Assembly: GCF_963678635.1 (NCBI RefSeq)
Contig: NC_087064.1
Coordinates: 49,273,346-49,337,345 of the forward strand
Direction: 5' to 3'
DNA length: 64,000 nt
From: Symsagittifera roscoffensis
Taxonomy: Eukaryota; Xenacoelomorpha; Acoela; Convolutidae
Part shown: positions 24,875 through 35,190 of the stretch, in pieces
Layout: every line of letters begins with the position of its first letter
Position numbering within the stretch: position 1 is the first letter of the stretch
The notes under the pieces: generated by a model
Told to the model about the DNA's origin: nothing
Database searches by the model: none
Seen by the model: the letters and a program-made list of their open reading frames with translations, nothing else
Made by a program: the position numbers and the translations under genes

Positions 24875-25076
24875 CATTACGAGGCCAAACTGTGCACTGG
24901 ATAGGAGCACAATTTTGTGCCTGTATGTTCCTGGATACCAGAGACAAGTCTTTAAATATGTTTAAATTTTGTCGAAACGATCAAAGAGAAGGACAGAACA
25001 AAAAAAGAACAAAGGGAGCGTCCTTGTTGCGGAATCCGCTTACAATGCACAAAATGCACAGTTTGGCCTCGTAATG
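24875..25076. mobile_element. 202-bp miniature inverted-repeat element
   Basis: The terminal inverted repeats are perfect over 21 bp, beginning CATTACGAGGCCAAACTG at 24875-24895 and ending with the complement at 25056-25076. It has no coding capacity of its own, and the open frames crossing it are incidental. A related fragment at 23841-23935 shows it belongs to a dispersed family. Flanks are T-rich, so target duplications cannot be judged. Confidence 0.75.
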
Positions 25077-25489
25077 TTTTTTTTTACTTCGCTCAAAAAA
25101 AGTACTCCGCCCAAACTATTTCCTTCTTTTTTTTGTTCGCTCAAAAAAAGTCCTCTGCCCAAAAAGTCATCGGCCTAGATTTTATCCGGTTAATGTCCTT
25201 ATTTTGAGTCATTTCAACGGAAACACAATTTGCACTCTGCCTTCCACATTGTTCAGGCTGGTTGTATGTTTACCAATCGGTTTGTTGATTTTTTTTTCAT
25301 AATGGAAAACAAACTCAAAATTCAATGAACAAATTTTAGTTTTTCTGAGAAACTTCTACTGATTTACAAAAGCGCCATCAATTGAAAAAAGCCTACTCCC
25401 CTGTATGCTTGTATATTCACCCAGGGTCACTTTTTTCTTGATACCGCTGTTTACAGCCTTCGAAAAAAACCTGCGAAGAATATTTGACC

Positions 25490-26080
25490 CATTCTTTTGA
25501 TTCTCAAAAACTACCCCTCGCCAGTCTAGGTTTTTGGTTTCCTTGAAAAAATCGGATTCTAAAAACTTTCTGCATGAGCGGCTACGCCAAGAAATTTTTT
25601 TAACACGTAAATTGCCCTCTGAATAGTCAAATTTTTCTTTTTTGACCGTTTTTCCTTATTTTTTTTTATTCTCAAAAACTGTCCTGCTATATTTGAGACT
25701 TTGGGTTCATTTCAAAGAACGGGTTTTTGGAAGCTCATTTTCTTATGCAATTTCTCCCAAATTTTACTGCAACCAAAAATTATGTCCTCGGAAAAGTCAA
25801 AATTTTAATTTTTTGACCGTTTTTTTAAACTTTTTTTGATATTTCTCGAGAGCTACCCTCCCAAATCTCAGACTTTGAGTTCAATCGAAAATATCTGTTG
25901 AAAGAATACCTTCTGCGTAAGCGGCTACGTCCTGTTTTTTCATACAAAAAGCTATGATTCTTGGAAATGTGAAACTTTTGATTTGTTGACCGTTTTTCGG
26001 TTTTTCTCACTAACTATCCTATCAAATCTGAGAACATAGATCATAGTTTTAGATTTAATTGAAACAACAGGTTGTTGAAA
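25490..26080. repeat. Degenerate ~180-bp tandem repeat, about three copies
   Basis: Each copy contains a 'TTGACCGTTTTT' block, then 'TTCTCAAAAACT' or a variant, 'CAAATCTCAGACTTTGAGTTCA' or a variant, and 'CTGCGTAAGCGGCTACG' or a variant. Copies are well diverged. Confidence 0.6.
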
Positions 26081-28425
26081 ACCTACCTTTATTACTAGAA
26101 ATGCCCAGTTTTTTCAAAATTATGGCTTTCAAACAAGTTATAGGTTTAAAACTTTGACAGTCTTGGGCAAAGTACCAATTTTGGGAAAAGTCGAAGAGCA
26201 ATTTCATTCAATACTAAACACATACCTCCCGCTTTAGCTGGGCCCCTATCTAGACAGACAAAAATTTTTGTTTACGCATTTTTTTTAACATTTAAACTTT
26301 TTCTTTCAATTTATATTTTGTTATATTTGTGTTGTATCTCAAGTGGTGCAAAACTTTGGTTTGCCTCTGTGTTTCAAAACTATTAAAATGGAATTCTATA
26401 AGCTAACGTCTATGGAAAGTAAATGTATGCAGTTCAGATGCATGCTCGAAGAAAAAATCATTAAAAAAACGAATTGCAATCAACTAAATCAGTTAAAACC
26501 AGAACATCAGATTGAAATGGATTGCGTTCCATCATACGTAAGCACGAAAAATGATATAAAAAATATTTTGTTGATTTCGATTGAGAACTTCATCAAGAAA
26601 CAATTAGAATAACATCGATTAATATTAACTGAATTGTTGCTTAATTGATTATAATTTGTTGAGAAAAAGAAAAAACTGATTAATTATTGTTTATACCAAT
26701 ATTTTTATCATTCTAGAAAGACTGGTTTTAAAAGCATTATATAATCAATCATTAATGTTCGAAACCGGATGTCGGCACATACTGTGACCGTTTTTCCATG
26801 CTCAAATTAATCCGCAAGGTCAAAATGAGGAGACCTTGCAACGTTTTTTTAAACAGGTGGTTTTAAAATTTGATGCTTTCAAACCAGTGAATTAAATCAC
26901 TTGTAGCAACCAGTTGAATTTTTAATGGGCAAGAGGACGATTTTCTCACTTTATGTTTCGCCCATCTTGACAAATTTCGCTCGACCACCTCAACCGCAAT
27001 CTTGTATGCTTCAGATTGTTTCTTCTCGACCGAAAAAACTGACTATTGAGTATAATGACAAACTATGTTATAATTGATAATATTTATAAAAACTGACTAC
27101 GATTATAAATAAAATTTTTTGTTTTTCAGTTCACCTCAAAAGTCAAAAAAGGGTTGACATTCGTTATAAAAGGTTTGCAATGTTTGTGACTTAACGCGAA
27201 ATGACCGTGCTCAAGATATGCTTTGACTGTACCCGAGGTATGTATTGAGCTGTCTTATCAAATTTCGACGTTTTGACTGTTCTCGAGACATGTCTTGTCC
27301 GAGTCTTTATAAATTTTGATATTATCGTTCGAGCTCGAGGTATGTTTCGACCGTGCTCGACCGAACTTCAATATATCTTCTTCATGCTCGATGTATTTGG
27401 AGATTGTGTTAGATTGTGTTCGACTCAAAACCCTATCTCGACTATTCTTTTTTTCTCAGACGACTTCTCTCCCACATCGGCCCAATAATTTTTTGTATGT
27501 TATCATCAAAATATTTGGAATTGGAAGTTCACTAACAACCGATCATAATCTATTAAACAATAGGACTTGAATTTATCAATATTCCTTTTAATCGGGCGTC
27601 TGAAATGAAGCCAACAGGACTTCAGGTCAAAAAAAAAAGTTTCAATATAACTGAAAGAATAGTGGCTTAGAACAAACTATTTGCTGGTTTTTATGCTTGC
27701 TTTATTCTCTCATTATCTTAATCATTGTTCTAACGAAAACATTTATGTTTTTTGACTGTTTGAAAATCCTAATTGTAAAGGGAAATTTTCTATTTTTGAA
27801 TGGATGCATTTCAAAATCGGATCATGTAGCTACTCTTAAAAACTTGTCGCCAGTTTTTAGTATTTTGAAATTATTGAAATCGAATAAAGCCTTGTAACCA
27901 TCAAGAAAACTCATTTTAGCAAAATTTTCTTGCATTTAAAAAGTATATATTTCGGCCTCAAGTCTGATCGGCTTTAAGAAGAGTGTTGTTCTAGACCTAA
28001 TTCATCTATCTATGATGTTGAACGCAATTGATTTTTCAACATTTTGTTTGGATATTGCCTAAGATTGTCTAACTCTCTATGATAATCCTTTGAGTCAAAT
28101 ACTAGAAAAAAATATTTGATGATGCTTTTGGTAGGGGGTAAAAACAAGGTATTTTCATATCACATTGCCGTGCAATTTTTTTTCAAAAAAATTGAGCAAT
28201 CTTAGGGGATATGCAAGCTGAGTTATTTCAAAATTGTACTACTGTTGGAGTGCTCTCAAATTATTTCAAAAATTATCTGCTTTCAAAAAAAAAGATCTTT
28301 ATTAATGGACTAAAATATAAGTGCATGACCATATCAAAAACTTTTAATGTGACTTTCGATGAGAAAAACGGCATATCAATGAGTAGTTGTTTATTATTCA
28401 GGGAATTACAAATTACTAATCAGCC
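26081..28425. other. AT-rich stretch with a diverged CTCGAGGTATG minisatellite
   Basis: At about 27200-27370 there are several diverged copies of a ~27-bp unit containing CTCGAGGTATGTTTCGACCG. The open frames at 26343-26612 (89 codons) and 27697-27897 have no recognisable domain and an amino-acid composition expected of AT-rich DNA, so I do not call genes. Confidence 0.5.
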
Positions 28426-28530
28426 TCATAGAAGGATTTCTATGCCATCTGAAAAAGCTCAATATACTAACATGGTGTTGCAGCTCAGTATATTGATCTT
28501 TTTCAGACAGCATAACATTTGCTTCTATGA
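28426..28530. repeat. 105-nt imperfect hairpin (44-bp arms)
   Basis: The left arm starts TCATAGAAG and includes CTGAAAAAGCTCAATATACT. The right arm is its inverse with few mismatches, separated by about 17 bases. On RNA level it would form a long stem with small bulges. It may be a foldback mobile element or a small-RNA precursor. It lies inside an open frame (28211-28540) that I do not consider coding, because the palindrome explains its second half. Confidence 0.7.
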
Positions 28531-30744
28531 AGTCGATTAGGAGTTAGTAGTTTCTCAATTTTAAATATTAATTTTGAAATTTGTCAAAGTTGGTTAGCTA
28601 AAAAGTCGAAATTTGTCTTAAGAAAAAAAACACACCGAGAACAAATATTCCGTTACTTTCGTTACGAAAATTGGAACAATAAGTTTCATGCTAAAATCTT
28701 TTGAAATCGACAAATAAATAGCGTGCCAGCAGATGCAAAACATCTTTTTATTGTTTCAAGTTTTTGGAGAAATTAATGGAAATGTTTATGCGTGGGCTGT
28801 TTTGTTGGTTAAGACTTTCGAAGAAAGTGAGTAATTTATATGCCTAGGGTGTTTTTTTAATCAGACCAATTTTACAACGTCGACAGCCTAATGGTATCGA
28901 TCATGAAACTTTTGGATTGCTAATCAAGTATGCTTGCACTAGACTAAAATGCAGATGGCATTGCAGCTCGAATAATTGTTTGATAGCTCCAATACACGAA
29001 TTATCTAATAGTGGCAAATTATCCGCACTCATAATTGTTACAAATTGAACTAGGGTCAACTATAAATGGTCACATTAATTCTACTCAAATGTTGGCACTT
29101 GCACTTGATAGTGACGTTACAAGATTAATAGTCTATCACAAAAAAAATGATTTTTTTTTTAAATCGTTTAAGGGACAGTCGGAACATTTAGGGCCTTACC
29201 CTGATATACGACCAGTCTTTTTTCATATAGACCATTTTGCATGTTAAATGTAATTTTTAGTGATTTTTGAGCGGGGAGTGGTCTACTGATTTTTGAGCGG
29301 GGAGTGGACTCTTTGGTAGTTTTACATCTATTTTTAGCCGCCAAAAACCTATAAAACTATTTTTTTTTTAAATTGAAGCCCATTATTGCTAGTTTTTCGA
29401 GTCTTGTTCAAGAAAAGAACTATCACCATCAATTTCTTGAATCTTGTTGGAACTCAATTTTCAGCAAATTTTTAGAGTAAAATATTGCTAGAAGTTAGCT
29501 AAAAAATGCTACAAAAAATAATTCCGGCACAATGGTGATAAAGGGTTCCAAATAAAATCTACGGCTCTAATTTTTAACTTTGAATTTAGATTAAACATTT
29601 TCGTTAAGCACTAGTAGGCAGAAGGCTAGCTTCCGCACTCTCCGGCGCTTGTCTATTGCGCAAATCTGAATGCACAAAGCCCATCGAGCTGTGCAACGAA
29701 GGTGCAGTGCTGATCCGAGCCTTAAGAAGATGCATGCTAAATCTGTTCACTAACCAGTGATTCAGATTTGATTCAGTGAAAAAAAAAACAGTAAACGAGC
29801 ATGTATTTAAAACAGTGTTTAAAACACCCCTTGTTTAAAACTTGCTAACGCTGGATATATGTCATCAAATTTTTCTCTGCCAAAACTTTCACTACCTGAT
29901 ATTCAAGCGTTTTTATATAAATGATGAGCCAATTGAAACAATATTTTTCACATAAAAACTGTTAGAGCCCCCCCCCCCCCCCCCCCTTTGTTTTTTTGCT
30001 TCCAAATTTTGTGGAGTCTGTTTTCGGCACAAACTGATATACTTTTGGCACTGCTTTTAGTCATTTCGGCTGAGCCGAAAAATACGACTCCTGCTTAAAA
30101 CACAACGCCCCTCAATCACAACTGATTTTAACAGTGACACCTTAATCACACTGAAGTATTCCATTCCACCAAATTAAAACCGGCTAAGTTTCAAGCAACT
30201 TTTGTCTTAGCTTTTTTTAAATCATTTTTGTCAACCCAAAGCGGAAAAAAACAGGTTTCATGCTTCAGGACGTACCCGGGTGCAATTATGATAGTTGTGT
30301 CCCTCGAAAAAGCAATTATGAATGATGGTTCCAACTTTTTCCATAAAAATCTCAAAAACGCAAGATGAAACTATCGCAGAACTTACTCTTTTAAGACGCT
30401 TTTTTTTCTTATGGGACCCATCTATGTTTTAGGGAACCCAAATGAGAAACTATCATACTTAGTACTGATAATTCAAATCGGCTCTGTATCAGGAAGCACG
30501 TATCAACTGACAGCTATCATAATTCGCTGCAGGATTGACGTAGTCATTGCATTCATGATGACGAATTGGAGTCCTTTCACGCTGCGCTACTTTTGTTTGA
30601 AAAAAAAAATCAAAATGATAACCATAACAAGTGAGGGAGGGAGCAGGCATAACATTAAACTAAAACCAAATAATATAATGGTTTTAGTTATTCTTCAAAA
30701 GAGGACAACCTAATATTGAGATAAGGGAACCTACCCTTAAATAA
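28531..30744. other. AT-rich stretch with dispersed repeat fragments
   Basis: Recognised pieces are 28597-28690 (the CGTTACGAAA end of the repeat at 39330-39835), 29165-29222 (its CAGGGC-hairpin end), and a 28-bp tandem duplication with GATTTTTGAGCGGGGAGTGG at about 29260-29310. A poly-C tract lies at 29969-29988. No gene was found; the open frame at 30411-30713 is featureless. Confidence 0.55.
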
Positions 30745-31380
30745 CAGAATCAAAAACCTTCCCTGTCTAGAAGCGCGTGGTCGGCGTTGAACTTTTCTAT
30801 CTTATTAATAATCTCGACATTAGGTAGCTGCTCAGCTTCTGGCCTTGAATGAACACCATTGAACTCTTGTGTCAAACCTGATGATGATTTCAATGAGTAT
30901 GGAAATTCATGCTTGCTTTTGCTAGAACACACCCCCAATTAACAATGTTATCATCAAATCATTTTAGCACGTGTAACACCCAAGTCCAGTAGGTTGATAT
31001 TCATTCTGGTTTAGGTTAAATTTTTTGGTAAATTCAGGCAAAGGATTTTTGGATTCAGCGTTCAGGTAATGTACACTATTGAATTAGACGTCTTCTTCGA
31101 GCGTCAAGTATTTCAACGGCCGCCGTCGTCCATTTTCATTGAAAACGGCTTCGGTAAAAGCGAACTCCTTACAAGTTCGATTAAGATTCATTACAGGTTT
31201 CTGCAAGTTGTCCTTGCTCCATGAAACTGGAGAAGTTGTTGACATTTATGCAATAACAATCGGTACATATTATCTCGATTCAATTTTAGGTAGAGACCGG
31301 TATGACATGGTGCTAGATGATACGTTCTCTAACCACCACGGCAAACCGGACTTCAAAAAACCTCTTTGAAATCAGATGTC
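30745..31380 (-). pseudogene. Unidentified decayed reading frame(s)
   Basis: On the minus strand, coding-like peptides follow one another with only a few stops: 'LPWWLENVSSSTMSYRSLPK', 'KPVMNLNRTCKEFAFTEAVF', 'GRRRPLKYLTLEEDV', 'PLPEFTKKFNLNQNEYQPTG', 'NDLMITLLIGG' and 'EQLPNVEIINKIEKFNADHA'. The composition (many P, W, E, N) is unlike translated AT-rich filler. The segment 'LMITLLIGG' is loosely like the end of a retroviral-type protease, but that is a guess. The plus strand is also open at 31139-31369, so the strand is not certain. Confidence 0.35.
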
Positions 31381-32255
31381 TTCTTGAGATGTTATTAAAA
31401 TGCACTTACCCAATTTATGAAAACTGTCCTGGATTTTTTGGTCTGGTATGACGTGGTGCTAGCTCTTTTCCGGCTAATAACCACGTGAAACCAGACCGGC
31501 AGGTTACAGCTGACTTGAGATCTCCCAGACGATGGTAAGTTTACGGTAAGTTGTCGATAAATAAGACGATACAGGTTTTTCGGTCAAAGGAAGGCGATTT
31601 TTTACGTAGTATTTAGAGAGTAAGTCATGTTACGCGCTCAAAATTTAAACAAGCTCATTTGCATAAAATTGTGAGCGTCACAGTCACGTGACTATAAATG
31701 CATTGTTTTGAATTGGAGCGCTAAATATTTCAGCCAATCAGAAGCGTTTATGCAAATGGCAAGCCGCTTGCATGTAGCGTAGCCCTCTTGTGGCAAAAAT
31801 ACGCATTCTATAGTAAGCTTATATGAATGGCGGTTGCTTTAAATCATGTGAATTTTCTCAGTACAATAATTCATTCAGTTTTCTTGCTGTTGCTTGCTTT
31901 TTGCATTAATCCATACACTGCCCTCTCAACACGTTTTCTTTACTCTGCAAAAGAGAAAATATACCAATACCAACGCACTATACAATACCACCGGTAAAAA
32001 CAAGTACAGTGAGAAACATAAAATGAACTTTATAAGAAATCAAGTGAATGGCGTGTAAAATAATATTCGATTAGGTTAGTAAACTCAAGTGTGAGGTTAA
32101 AATGTATTTCCCCGGACTATTTGTGAAAGGAAATAAACAGTTTTGACGCAGACTGTTTACCTTTGTTCAAAGAGACCCCCAGTATCATCAATGGTAAGAC
32201 ATTGCCTTGAAGCAAGATAAAAATAAACCAACGGAAATTATTTAGAACGTTTCAA
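31381..32255. other. Spacer with a cluster of promoter-like words
   Basis: The first part (31440-31500) repeats, with changes, the sequence TATGACATGGTGCTAG seen at 31302. Within 31657-31757 lie, in order, an inverted octamer ATTTGCAT, the palindrome GTCACGTGAC, TATAAA, CCAATCAG and an octamer ATGCAAAT. No transcript can be assigned. The rest is featureless. Confidence 0.4.
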
Positions 32256-32331
32256 TTGTTGTTGTTGTTGTTGTTGTTGTTGTGGATTCTCAGAAATACT
32301 TCTGATGGGACTGCTCCCAGTTCATTTCTTC

Positions 32332-35184
32332 TTAAAACGTCTTCCATACATCCCTGCAGTTTCGACAATCACAAAACAGTATCCATGTGCAAGGATTCGC
32401 CTCATTGAATTTCGCCATTTGATAGGTCCACATAAAATTCAAGAGTCTGTTTTTTAGCCCCGTGGGATTGAAGAAATCTACTGTTCCAGGTAGATGATTG
32501 GCCACCCGAGACAGCCTGAAACAAAACTCAGCGCGAGCTTTTTCTGTGCGGACTTTTTTAAGGCTTAATGTCGGGCCATCATTTTGTCTTGTATTTGAGG
32601 CAGACTTGTTGGTTAATAGTCGTATTTGTAAATCGTTTTCACTGTGAAAAAAGCTCGATAGGTTCAATAGATTGCATAGCTGTATGAACATAGTAAGGGG
32701 CAATGTATTCGTTCGTTTTAACAACGTTAGATAATCACTCTCATAACTGTTTGTTACCCATTTTAGCGCTCTTTTCTGGAATCGTTCAAGTTTTGATAAA
32801 TTTGCGCGGCATATATTAAAACACGAAGATGCAAATGTTAAAAGTGGTAAAACCGCTGACTTGTAAACACCCAATTTTACTTTCTGTGAAACCCCTTTTG
32901 CCACATTTCTTTTAGCAAAATAGAAAATCTGATTTGCTTTTTTCATTCTCGCCATTAGATGATTTGACCAGCTTAGGGTTTTATCAATATGTACCCCCAA
33001 ATCTTTTATTGTTTCTACTGATTCAAGCATATGCCCATTGATTTGAATTGAATTTGAGTTTCCTCGAAAAATCAGCTCTTTGCATTTGTCAGGAGCCAAC
33101 TCCATTTTGTTTCCGTTCACCCAATTTTCTAAAGCCGATATATCTGATTGTATTTCAAATTTGGATAGGCCCGCCGAGAAAAGTTTTAAATCGTCTGCAT
33201 AAATGAAGGGAGTAGTGAATTTTAGCACTTCTGGCAGGTCATTTATAAAAATGCAAAACAGTAACGGCCCCAGCAGAGACCCTTGAGGAACTCCACTTGT
33301 AACTAATTTAGAAGAGGATGATACATTGTCACATTTTACCCACTGCGTTCTGTTTTCAAGATAGCTCGCTAAGACTTCCAAAAAACATCCCCCTACTCCA
33401 ATATTCGCCACTTTTTTCAACAATTCAAAATGGGGCACTTTATCGAATGCCTTTGAAAAATCGGTGTAATAAACGAGCACTTCATCGTTCGGATTTTTAT
33501 CCAGCGCCTCGTAAACTCGTTGTAAAAATGCTAACAGATTAGTTACAACCGACTTCTTTTTAACAAAACCATGTTGACTTGATTTCATGTATTTTTGAAA
33601 GTGATCGTAAAGTGGTTCGTACATGCATTTTTCGAGCACTTTAGAGATAATTGTTAATAACGAGACAGGTCTGTAGTTTTTTATTTGCCTTTTGTCGTCT
33701 TTTTTGTGTATGGGCGAAATAGCAGCACTTTTCCAGAATTTAGGTACACATCGTAACCTCTTGATATTTTTGAAAATAGCATTTAAAATGGAGCTCATCG
33801 GTTTAGCTAAACTTTTCAAAAAACAAGGCGGCAGGCCATCCGGGCCTTTACTTTTTGTTACATCCAGTTTAGTCAACAATTCTCGGATTTTGTTTTGAGA
33901 TATGTCAAAATTTATGAGGGAAGCATTTTCGCAAGCAATGTCTGTTACTTTAAAATTCAATTTCGGCGTAAATACAGAGTGGAAAAAATTATTTAATTTT
34001 TCGACTTTTTCAGCTGACTCCTTATATTTAATACCATTTAATTCCATTTCACGCGGTAGGCTCGACTTCTGCTTTTTCAAGTTTTTGAAATGTTTGAAAA
34101 TCATGTTAGTATTTCGAGAACTTAAGATACTTTCTTGGTACTCTACTCGTTCTAGTTCCATATTTTGCATTAAACTGTTTTCAAAATTCGTTATCGTTTC
34201 CTGCAAATGGGGAGTAGGCCTTGAGTCGAATTGTTTTCGCTTTGTTTCTAGAATTTTAATCAAATTTGAAGTCTTTGGACTCACCCAAGGTGGTAATTTT
34301 TGTCTATGCATGGTTCGTTTTGGAACAAAATTTGAAATAAGATTGTTGATATATTCGTACATTTCGTCAGACATTCTATCGATATTTGTAAAACAAATAG
34401 GTGAAAAGGGATATTTCTGCATATAATCAATCATGCTATCATAGTCCGCCGAGCAAAAACTATAAAAACTTTCTTTGACTGGTTTTTCGTCTTGAACATC
34501 TATTTCAATTTTCAGCGATATAGGTCTGTGATCTGTTATATCATAGCTTTTTTCAAAATTCGTGCAAATTTCAGCGAAACCCTCCAACCCCCTCATTAGA
34601 GCGACATCTAATATATTTGAACCACAAGTTGGAAATTCAATTATTTGATTCATTTCTGCTTCGTCTACTAATTCCAAAATTTCATTTTCATATATACTCG
34701 TGCTTTGGTTAATTCTCCAATCCGTTTGAGGGAAATTTATGTCGCCACATAAAAGAACATGATGATTTTTAATGGAGACAATCGAATCAAAAATCTTTTT
34801 GAAATCTTCAAAATTATATCTGTATTTGCTATCTTCTGGGGGATTGTATACGCAAAAAATCACGAAATTGAAATTGTTCACTTCTATTTGAACCGCTAAT
34901 GCACATTCTGGTAGATCTAGATTTAGTTTATATGAATTAAAACAATCTCTTACTGCGATAAGAACACCACCGTGATTCGAAGTGTTACCTGTTAATTTGC
35001 GGTCCGCTCTATAAACAGAATATTCAAGTAGCATGAGTTCAGTGTCTTCAATTTGATCATTTAGCCAGGTTTCAGTCACTAAAAGTACAGATGCTGCACA
35101 ATGAGATACAGCTGAAACAAATTTACTTCTTCTTTCAAATTTCAATAAACTCCTGGCATTCAACAGTACACAGTTTAGGTACAT
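32332..35184 (-). CDS. LINE ORF2: APE endonuclease and reverse transcriptase
   Basis: 950 residues, ATG start. Residues 1-230 are an APE-type endonuclease: LNARSLL (8-14), ETWL with Glu38, GDINFPQTDW with Asp148 and Asn150, and TDHRP with Asp218-His219. From about 440 to 740 lies the reverse transcriptase: HKKDDKRQIKNYRPVSLL, QHGFVKKKS, YTDFSKAFDKVPH with catalytic Asp575, GVPQGSLLGPLLF, YADD (662-665, the catalytic Asp pair), KMELAPDKCKEL and DLGVHIDKTLSW. The C-terminal ~200 residues are Lys/Asn-rich and hold Cys pairs near the end (CDCRNC). The protein nicks target DNA and copies the element RNA there. All catalytic residues I can check are present, with no stops. It starts three bases after the ORF1 stop, in the same frame. 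Confidence 0.96.
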   Translation of the reverse strand: MYLNCVLLNARSLLKFERRSKFVSAVSHCAASVLLVTETWLNDQIEDTELMLLEYSVYRADRKLTGNTSNHGGVLIAVRDCFNSYKLNLDLPECALAVQIEVNNFNFVIFCVYNPPEDSKYRYNFEDFKKIFDSIVSIKNHHVLLCGDINFPQTDWRINQSTSIYENEILELVDEAEMNQIIEFPTCGSNILDVALMRGLEGFAEICTNFEKSYDITDHRPISLKIEIDVQDEKPVKESFYSFCSADYDSMIDYMQKYPFSPICFTNIDRMSDEMYEYINNLISNFVPKRTMHRQKLPPWVSPKTSNLIKILETKRKQFDSRPTPHLQETITNFENSLMQNMELERVEYQESILSSRNTNMIFKHFKNLKKQKSSLPREMELNGIKYKESAEKVEKLNNFFHSVFTPKLNFKVTDIACENASLINFDISQNKIRELLTKLDVTKSKGPDGLPPCFLKSLAKPMSSILNAIFKNIKRLRCVPKFWKSAAISPIHKKDDKRQIKNYRPVSLLTIISKVLEKCMYEPLYDHFQKYMKSSQHGFVKKKSVVTNLLAFLQRVYEALDKNPNDEVLVYYTDFSKAFDKVPHFELLKKVANIGVGGCFLEVLASYLENRTQWVKCDNVSSSSKLVTSGVPQGSLLGPLLFCIFINDLPEVLKFTTPFIYADDLKLFSAGLSKFEIQSDISALENWVNGNKMELAPDKCKELIFRGNSNSIQINGHMLESVETIKDLGVHIDKTLSWSNHLMARMKKANQIFYFAKRNVAKGVSQKVKLGVYKSAVLPLLTFASSCFNICRANLSKLERFQKRALKWVTNSYESDYLTLLKRTNTLPLTMFIQLCNLLNLSSFFHSENDLQIRLLTNKSASNTRQNDGPTLSLKKVRTEKARAEFCFRLSRVANHLPGTVDFFNPTGLKNRLLNFMWTYQMAKFNEANPCTWILFCDCRNCRDVWKTF

Positions 35185-35190
35185 TAGTCA
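35185..35190 (-). promoter_or_regulatory. ORF1/ORF2 junction: in-frame TGA CTA before ATG
   Basis: On the minus strand the stop codon TGA (35190-35188) is followed by CTA and then the ORF2 ATG. Both ORFs are in the same frame. UGA-CUA is the best-known leaky stop context in animals and several RNA viruses; alternatively the close ATG could allow termination-reinitiation, as documented for the UAAUG junction of SART1. Confidence 0.5.

Noticed and set aside
33902-34426. 174-codon plus-strand open frame
   Set aside because: Antisense to the intact LINE ORF2 with no recognisable motif.
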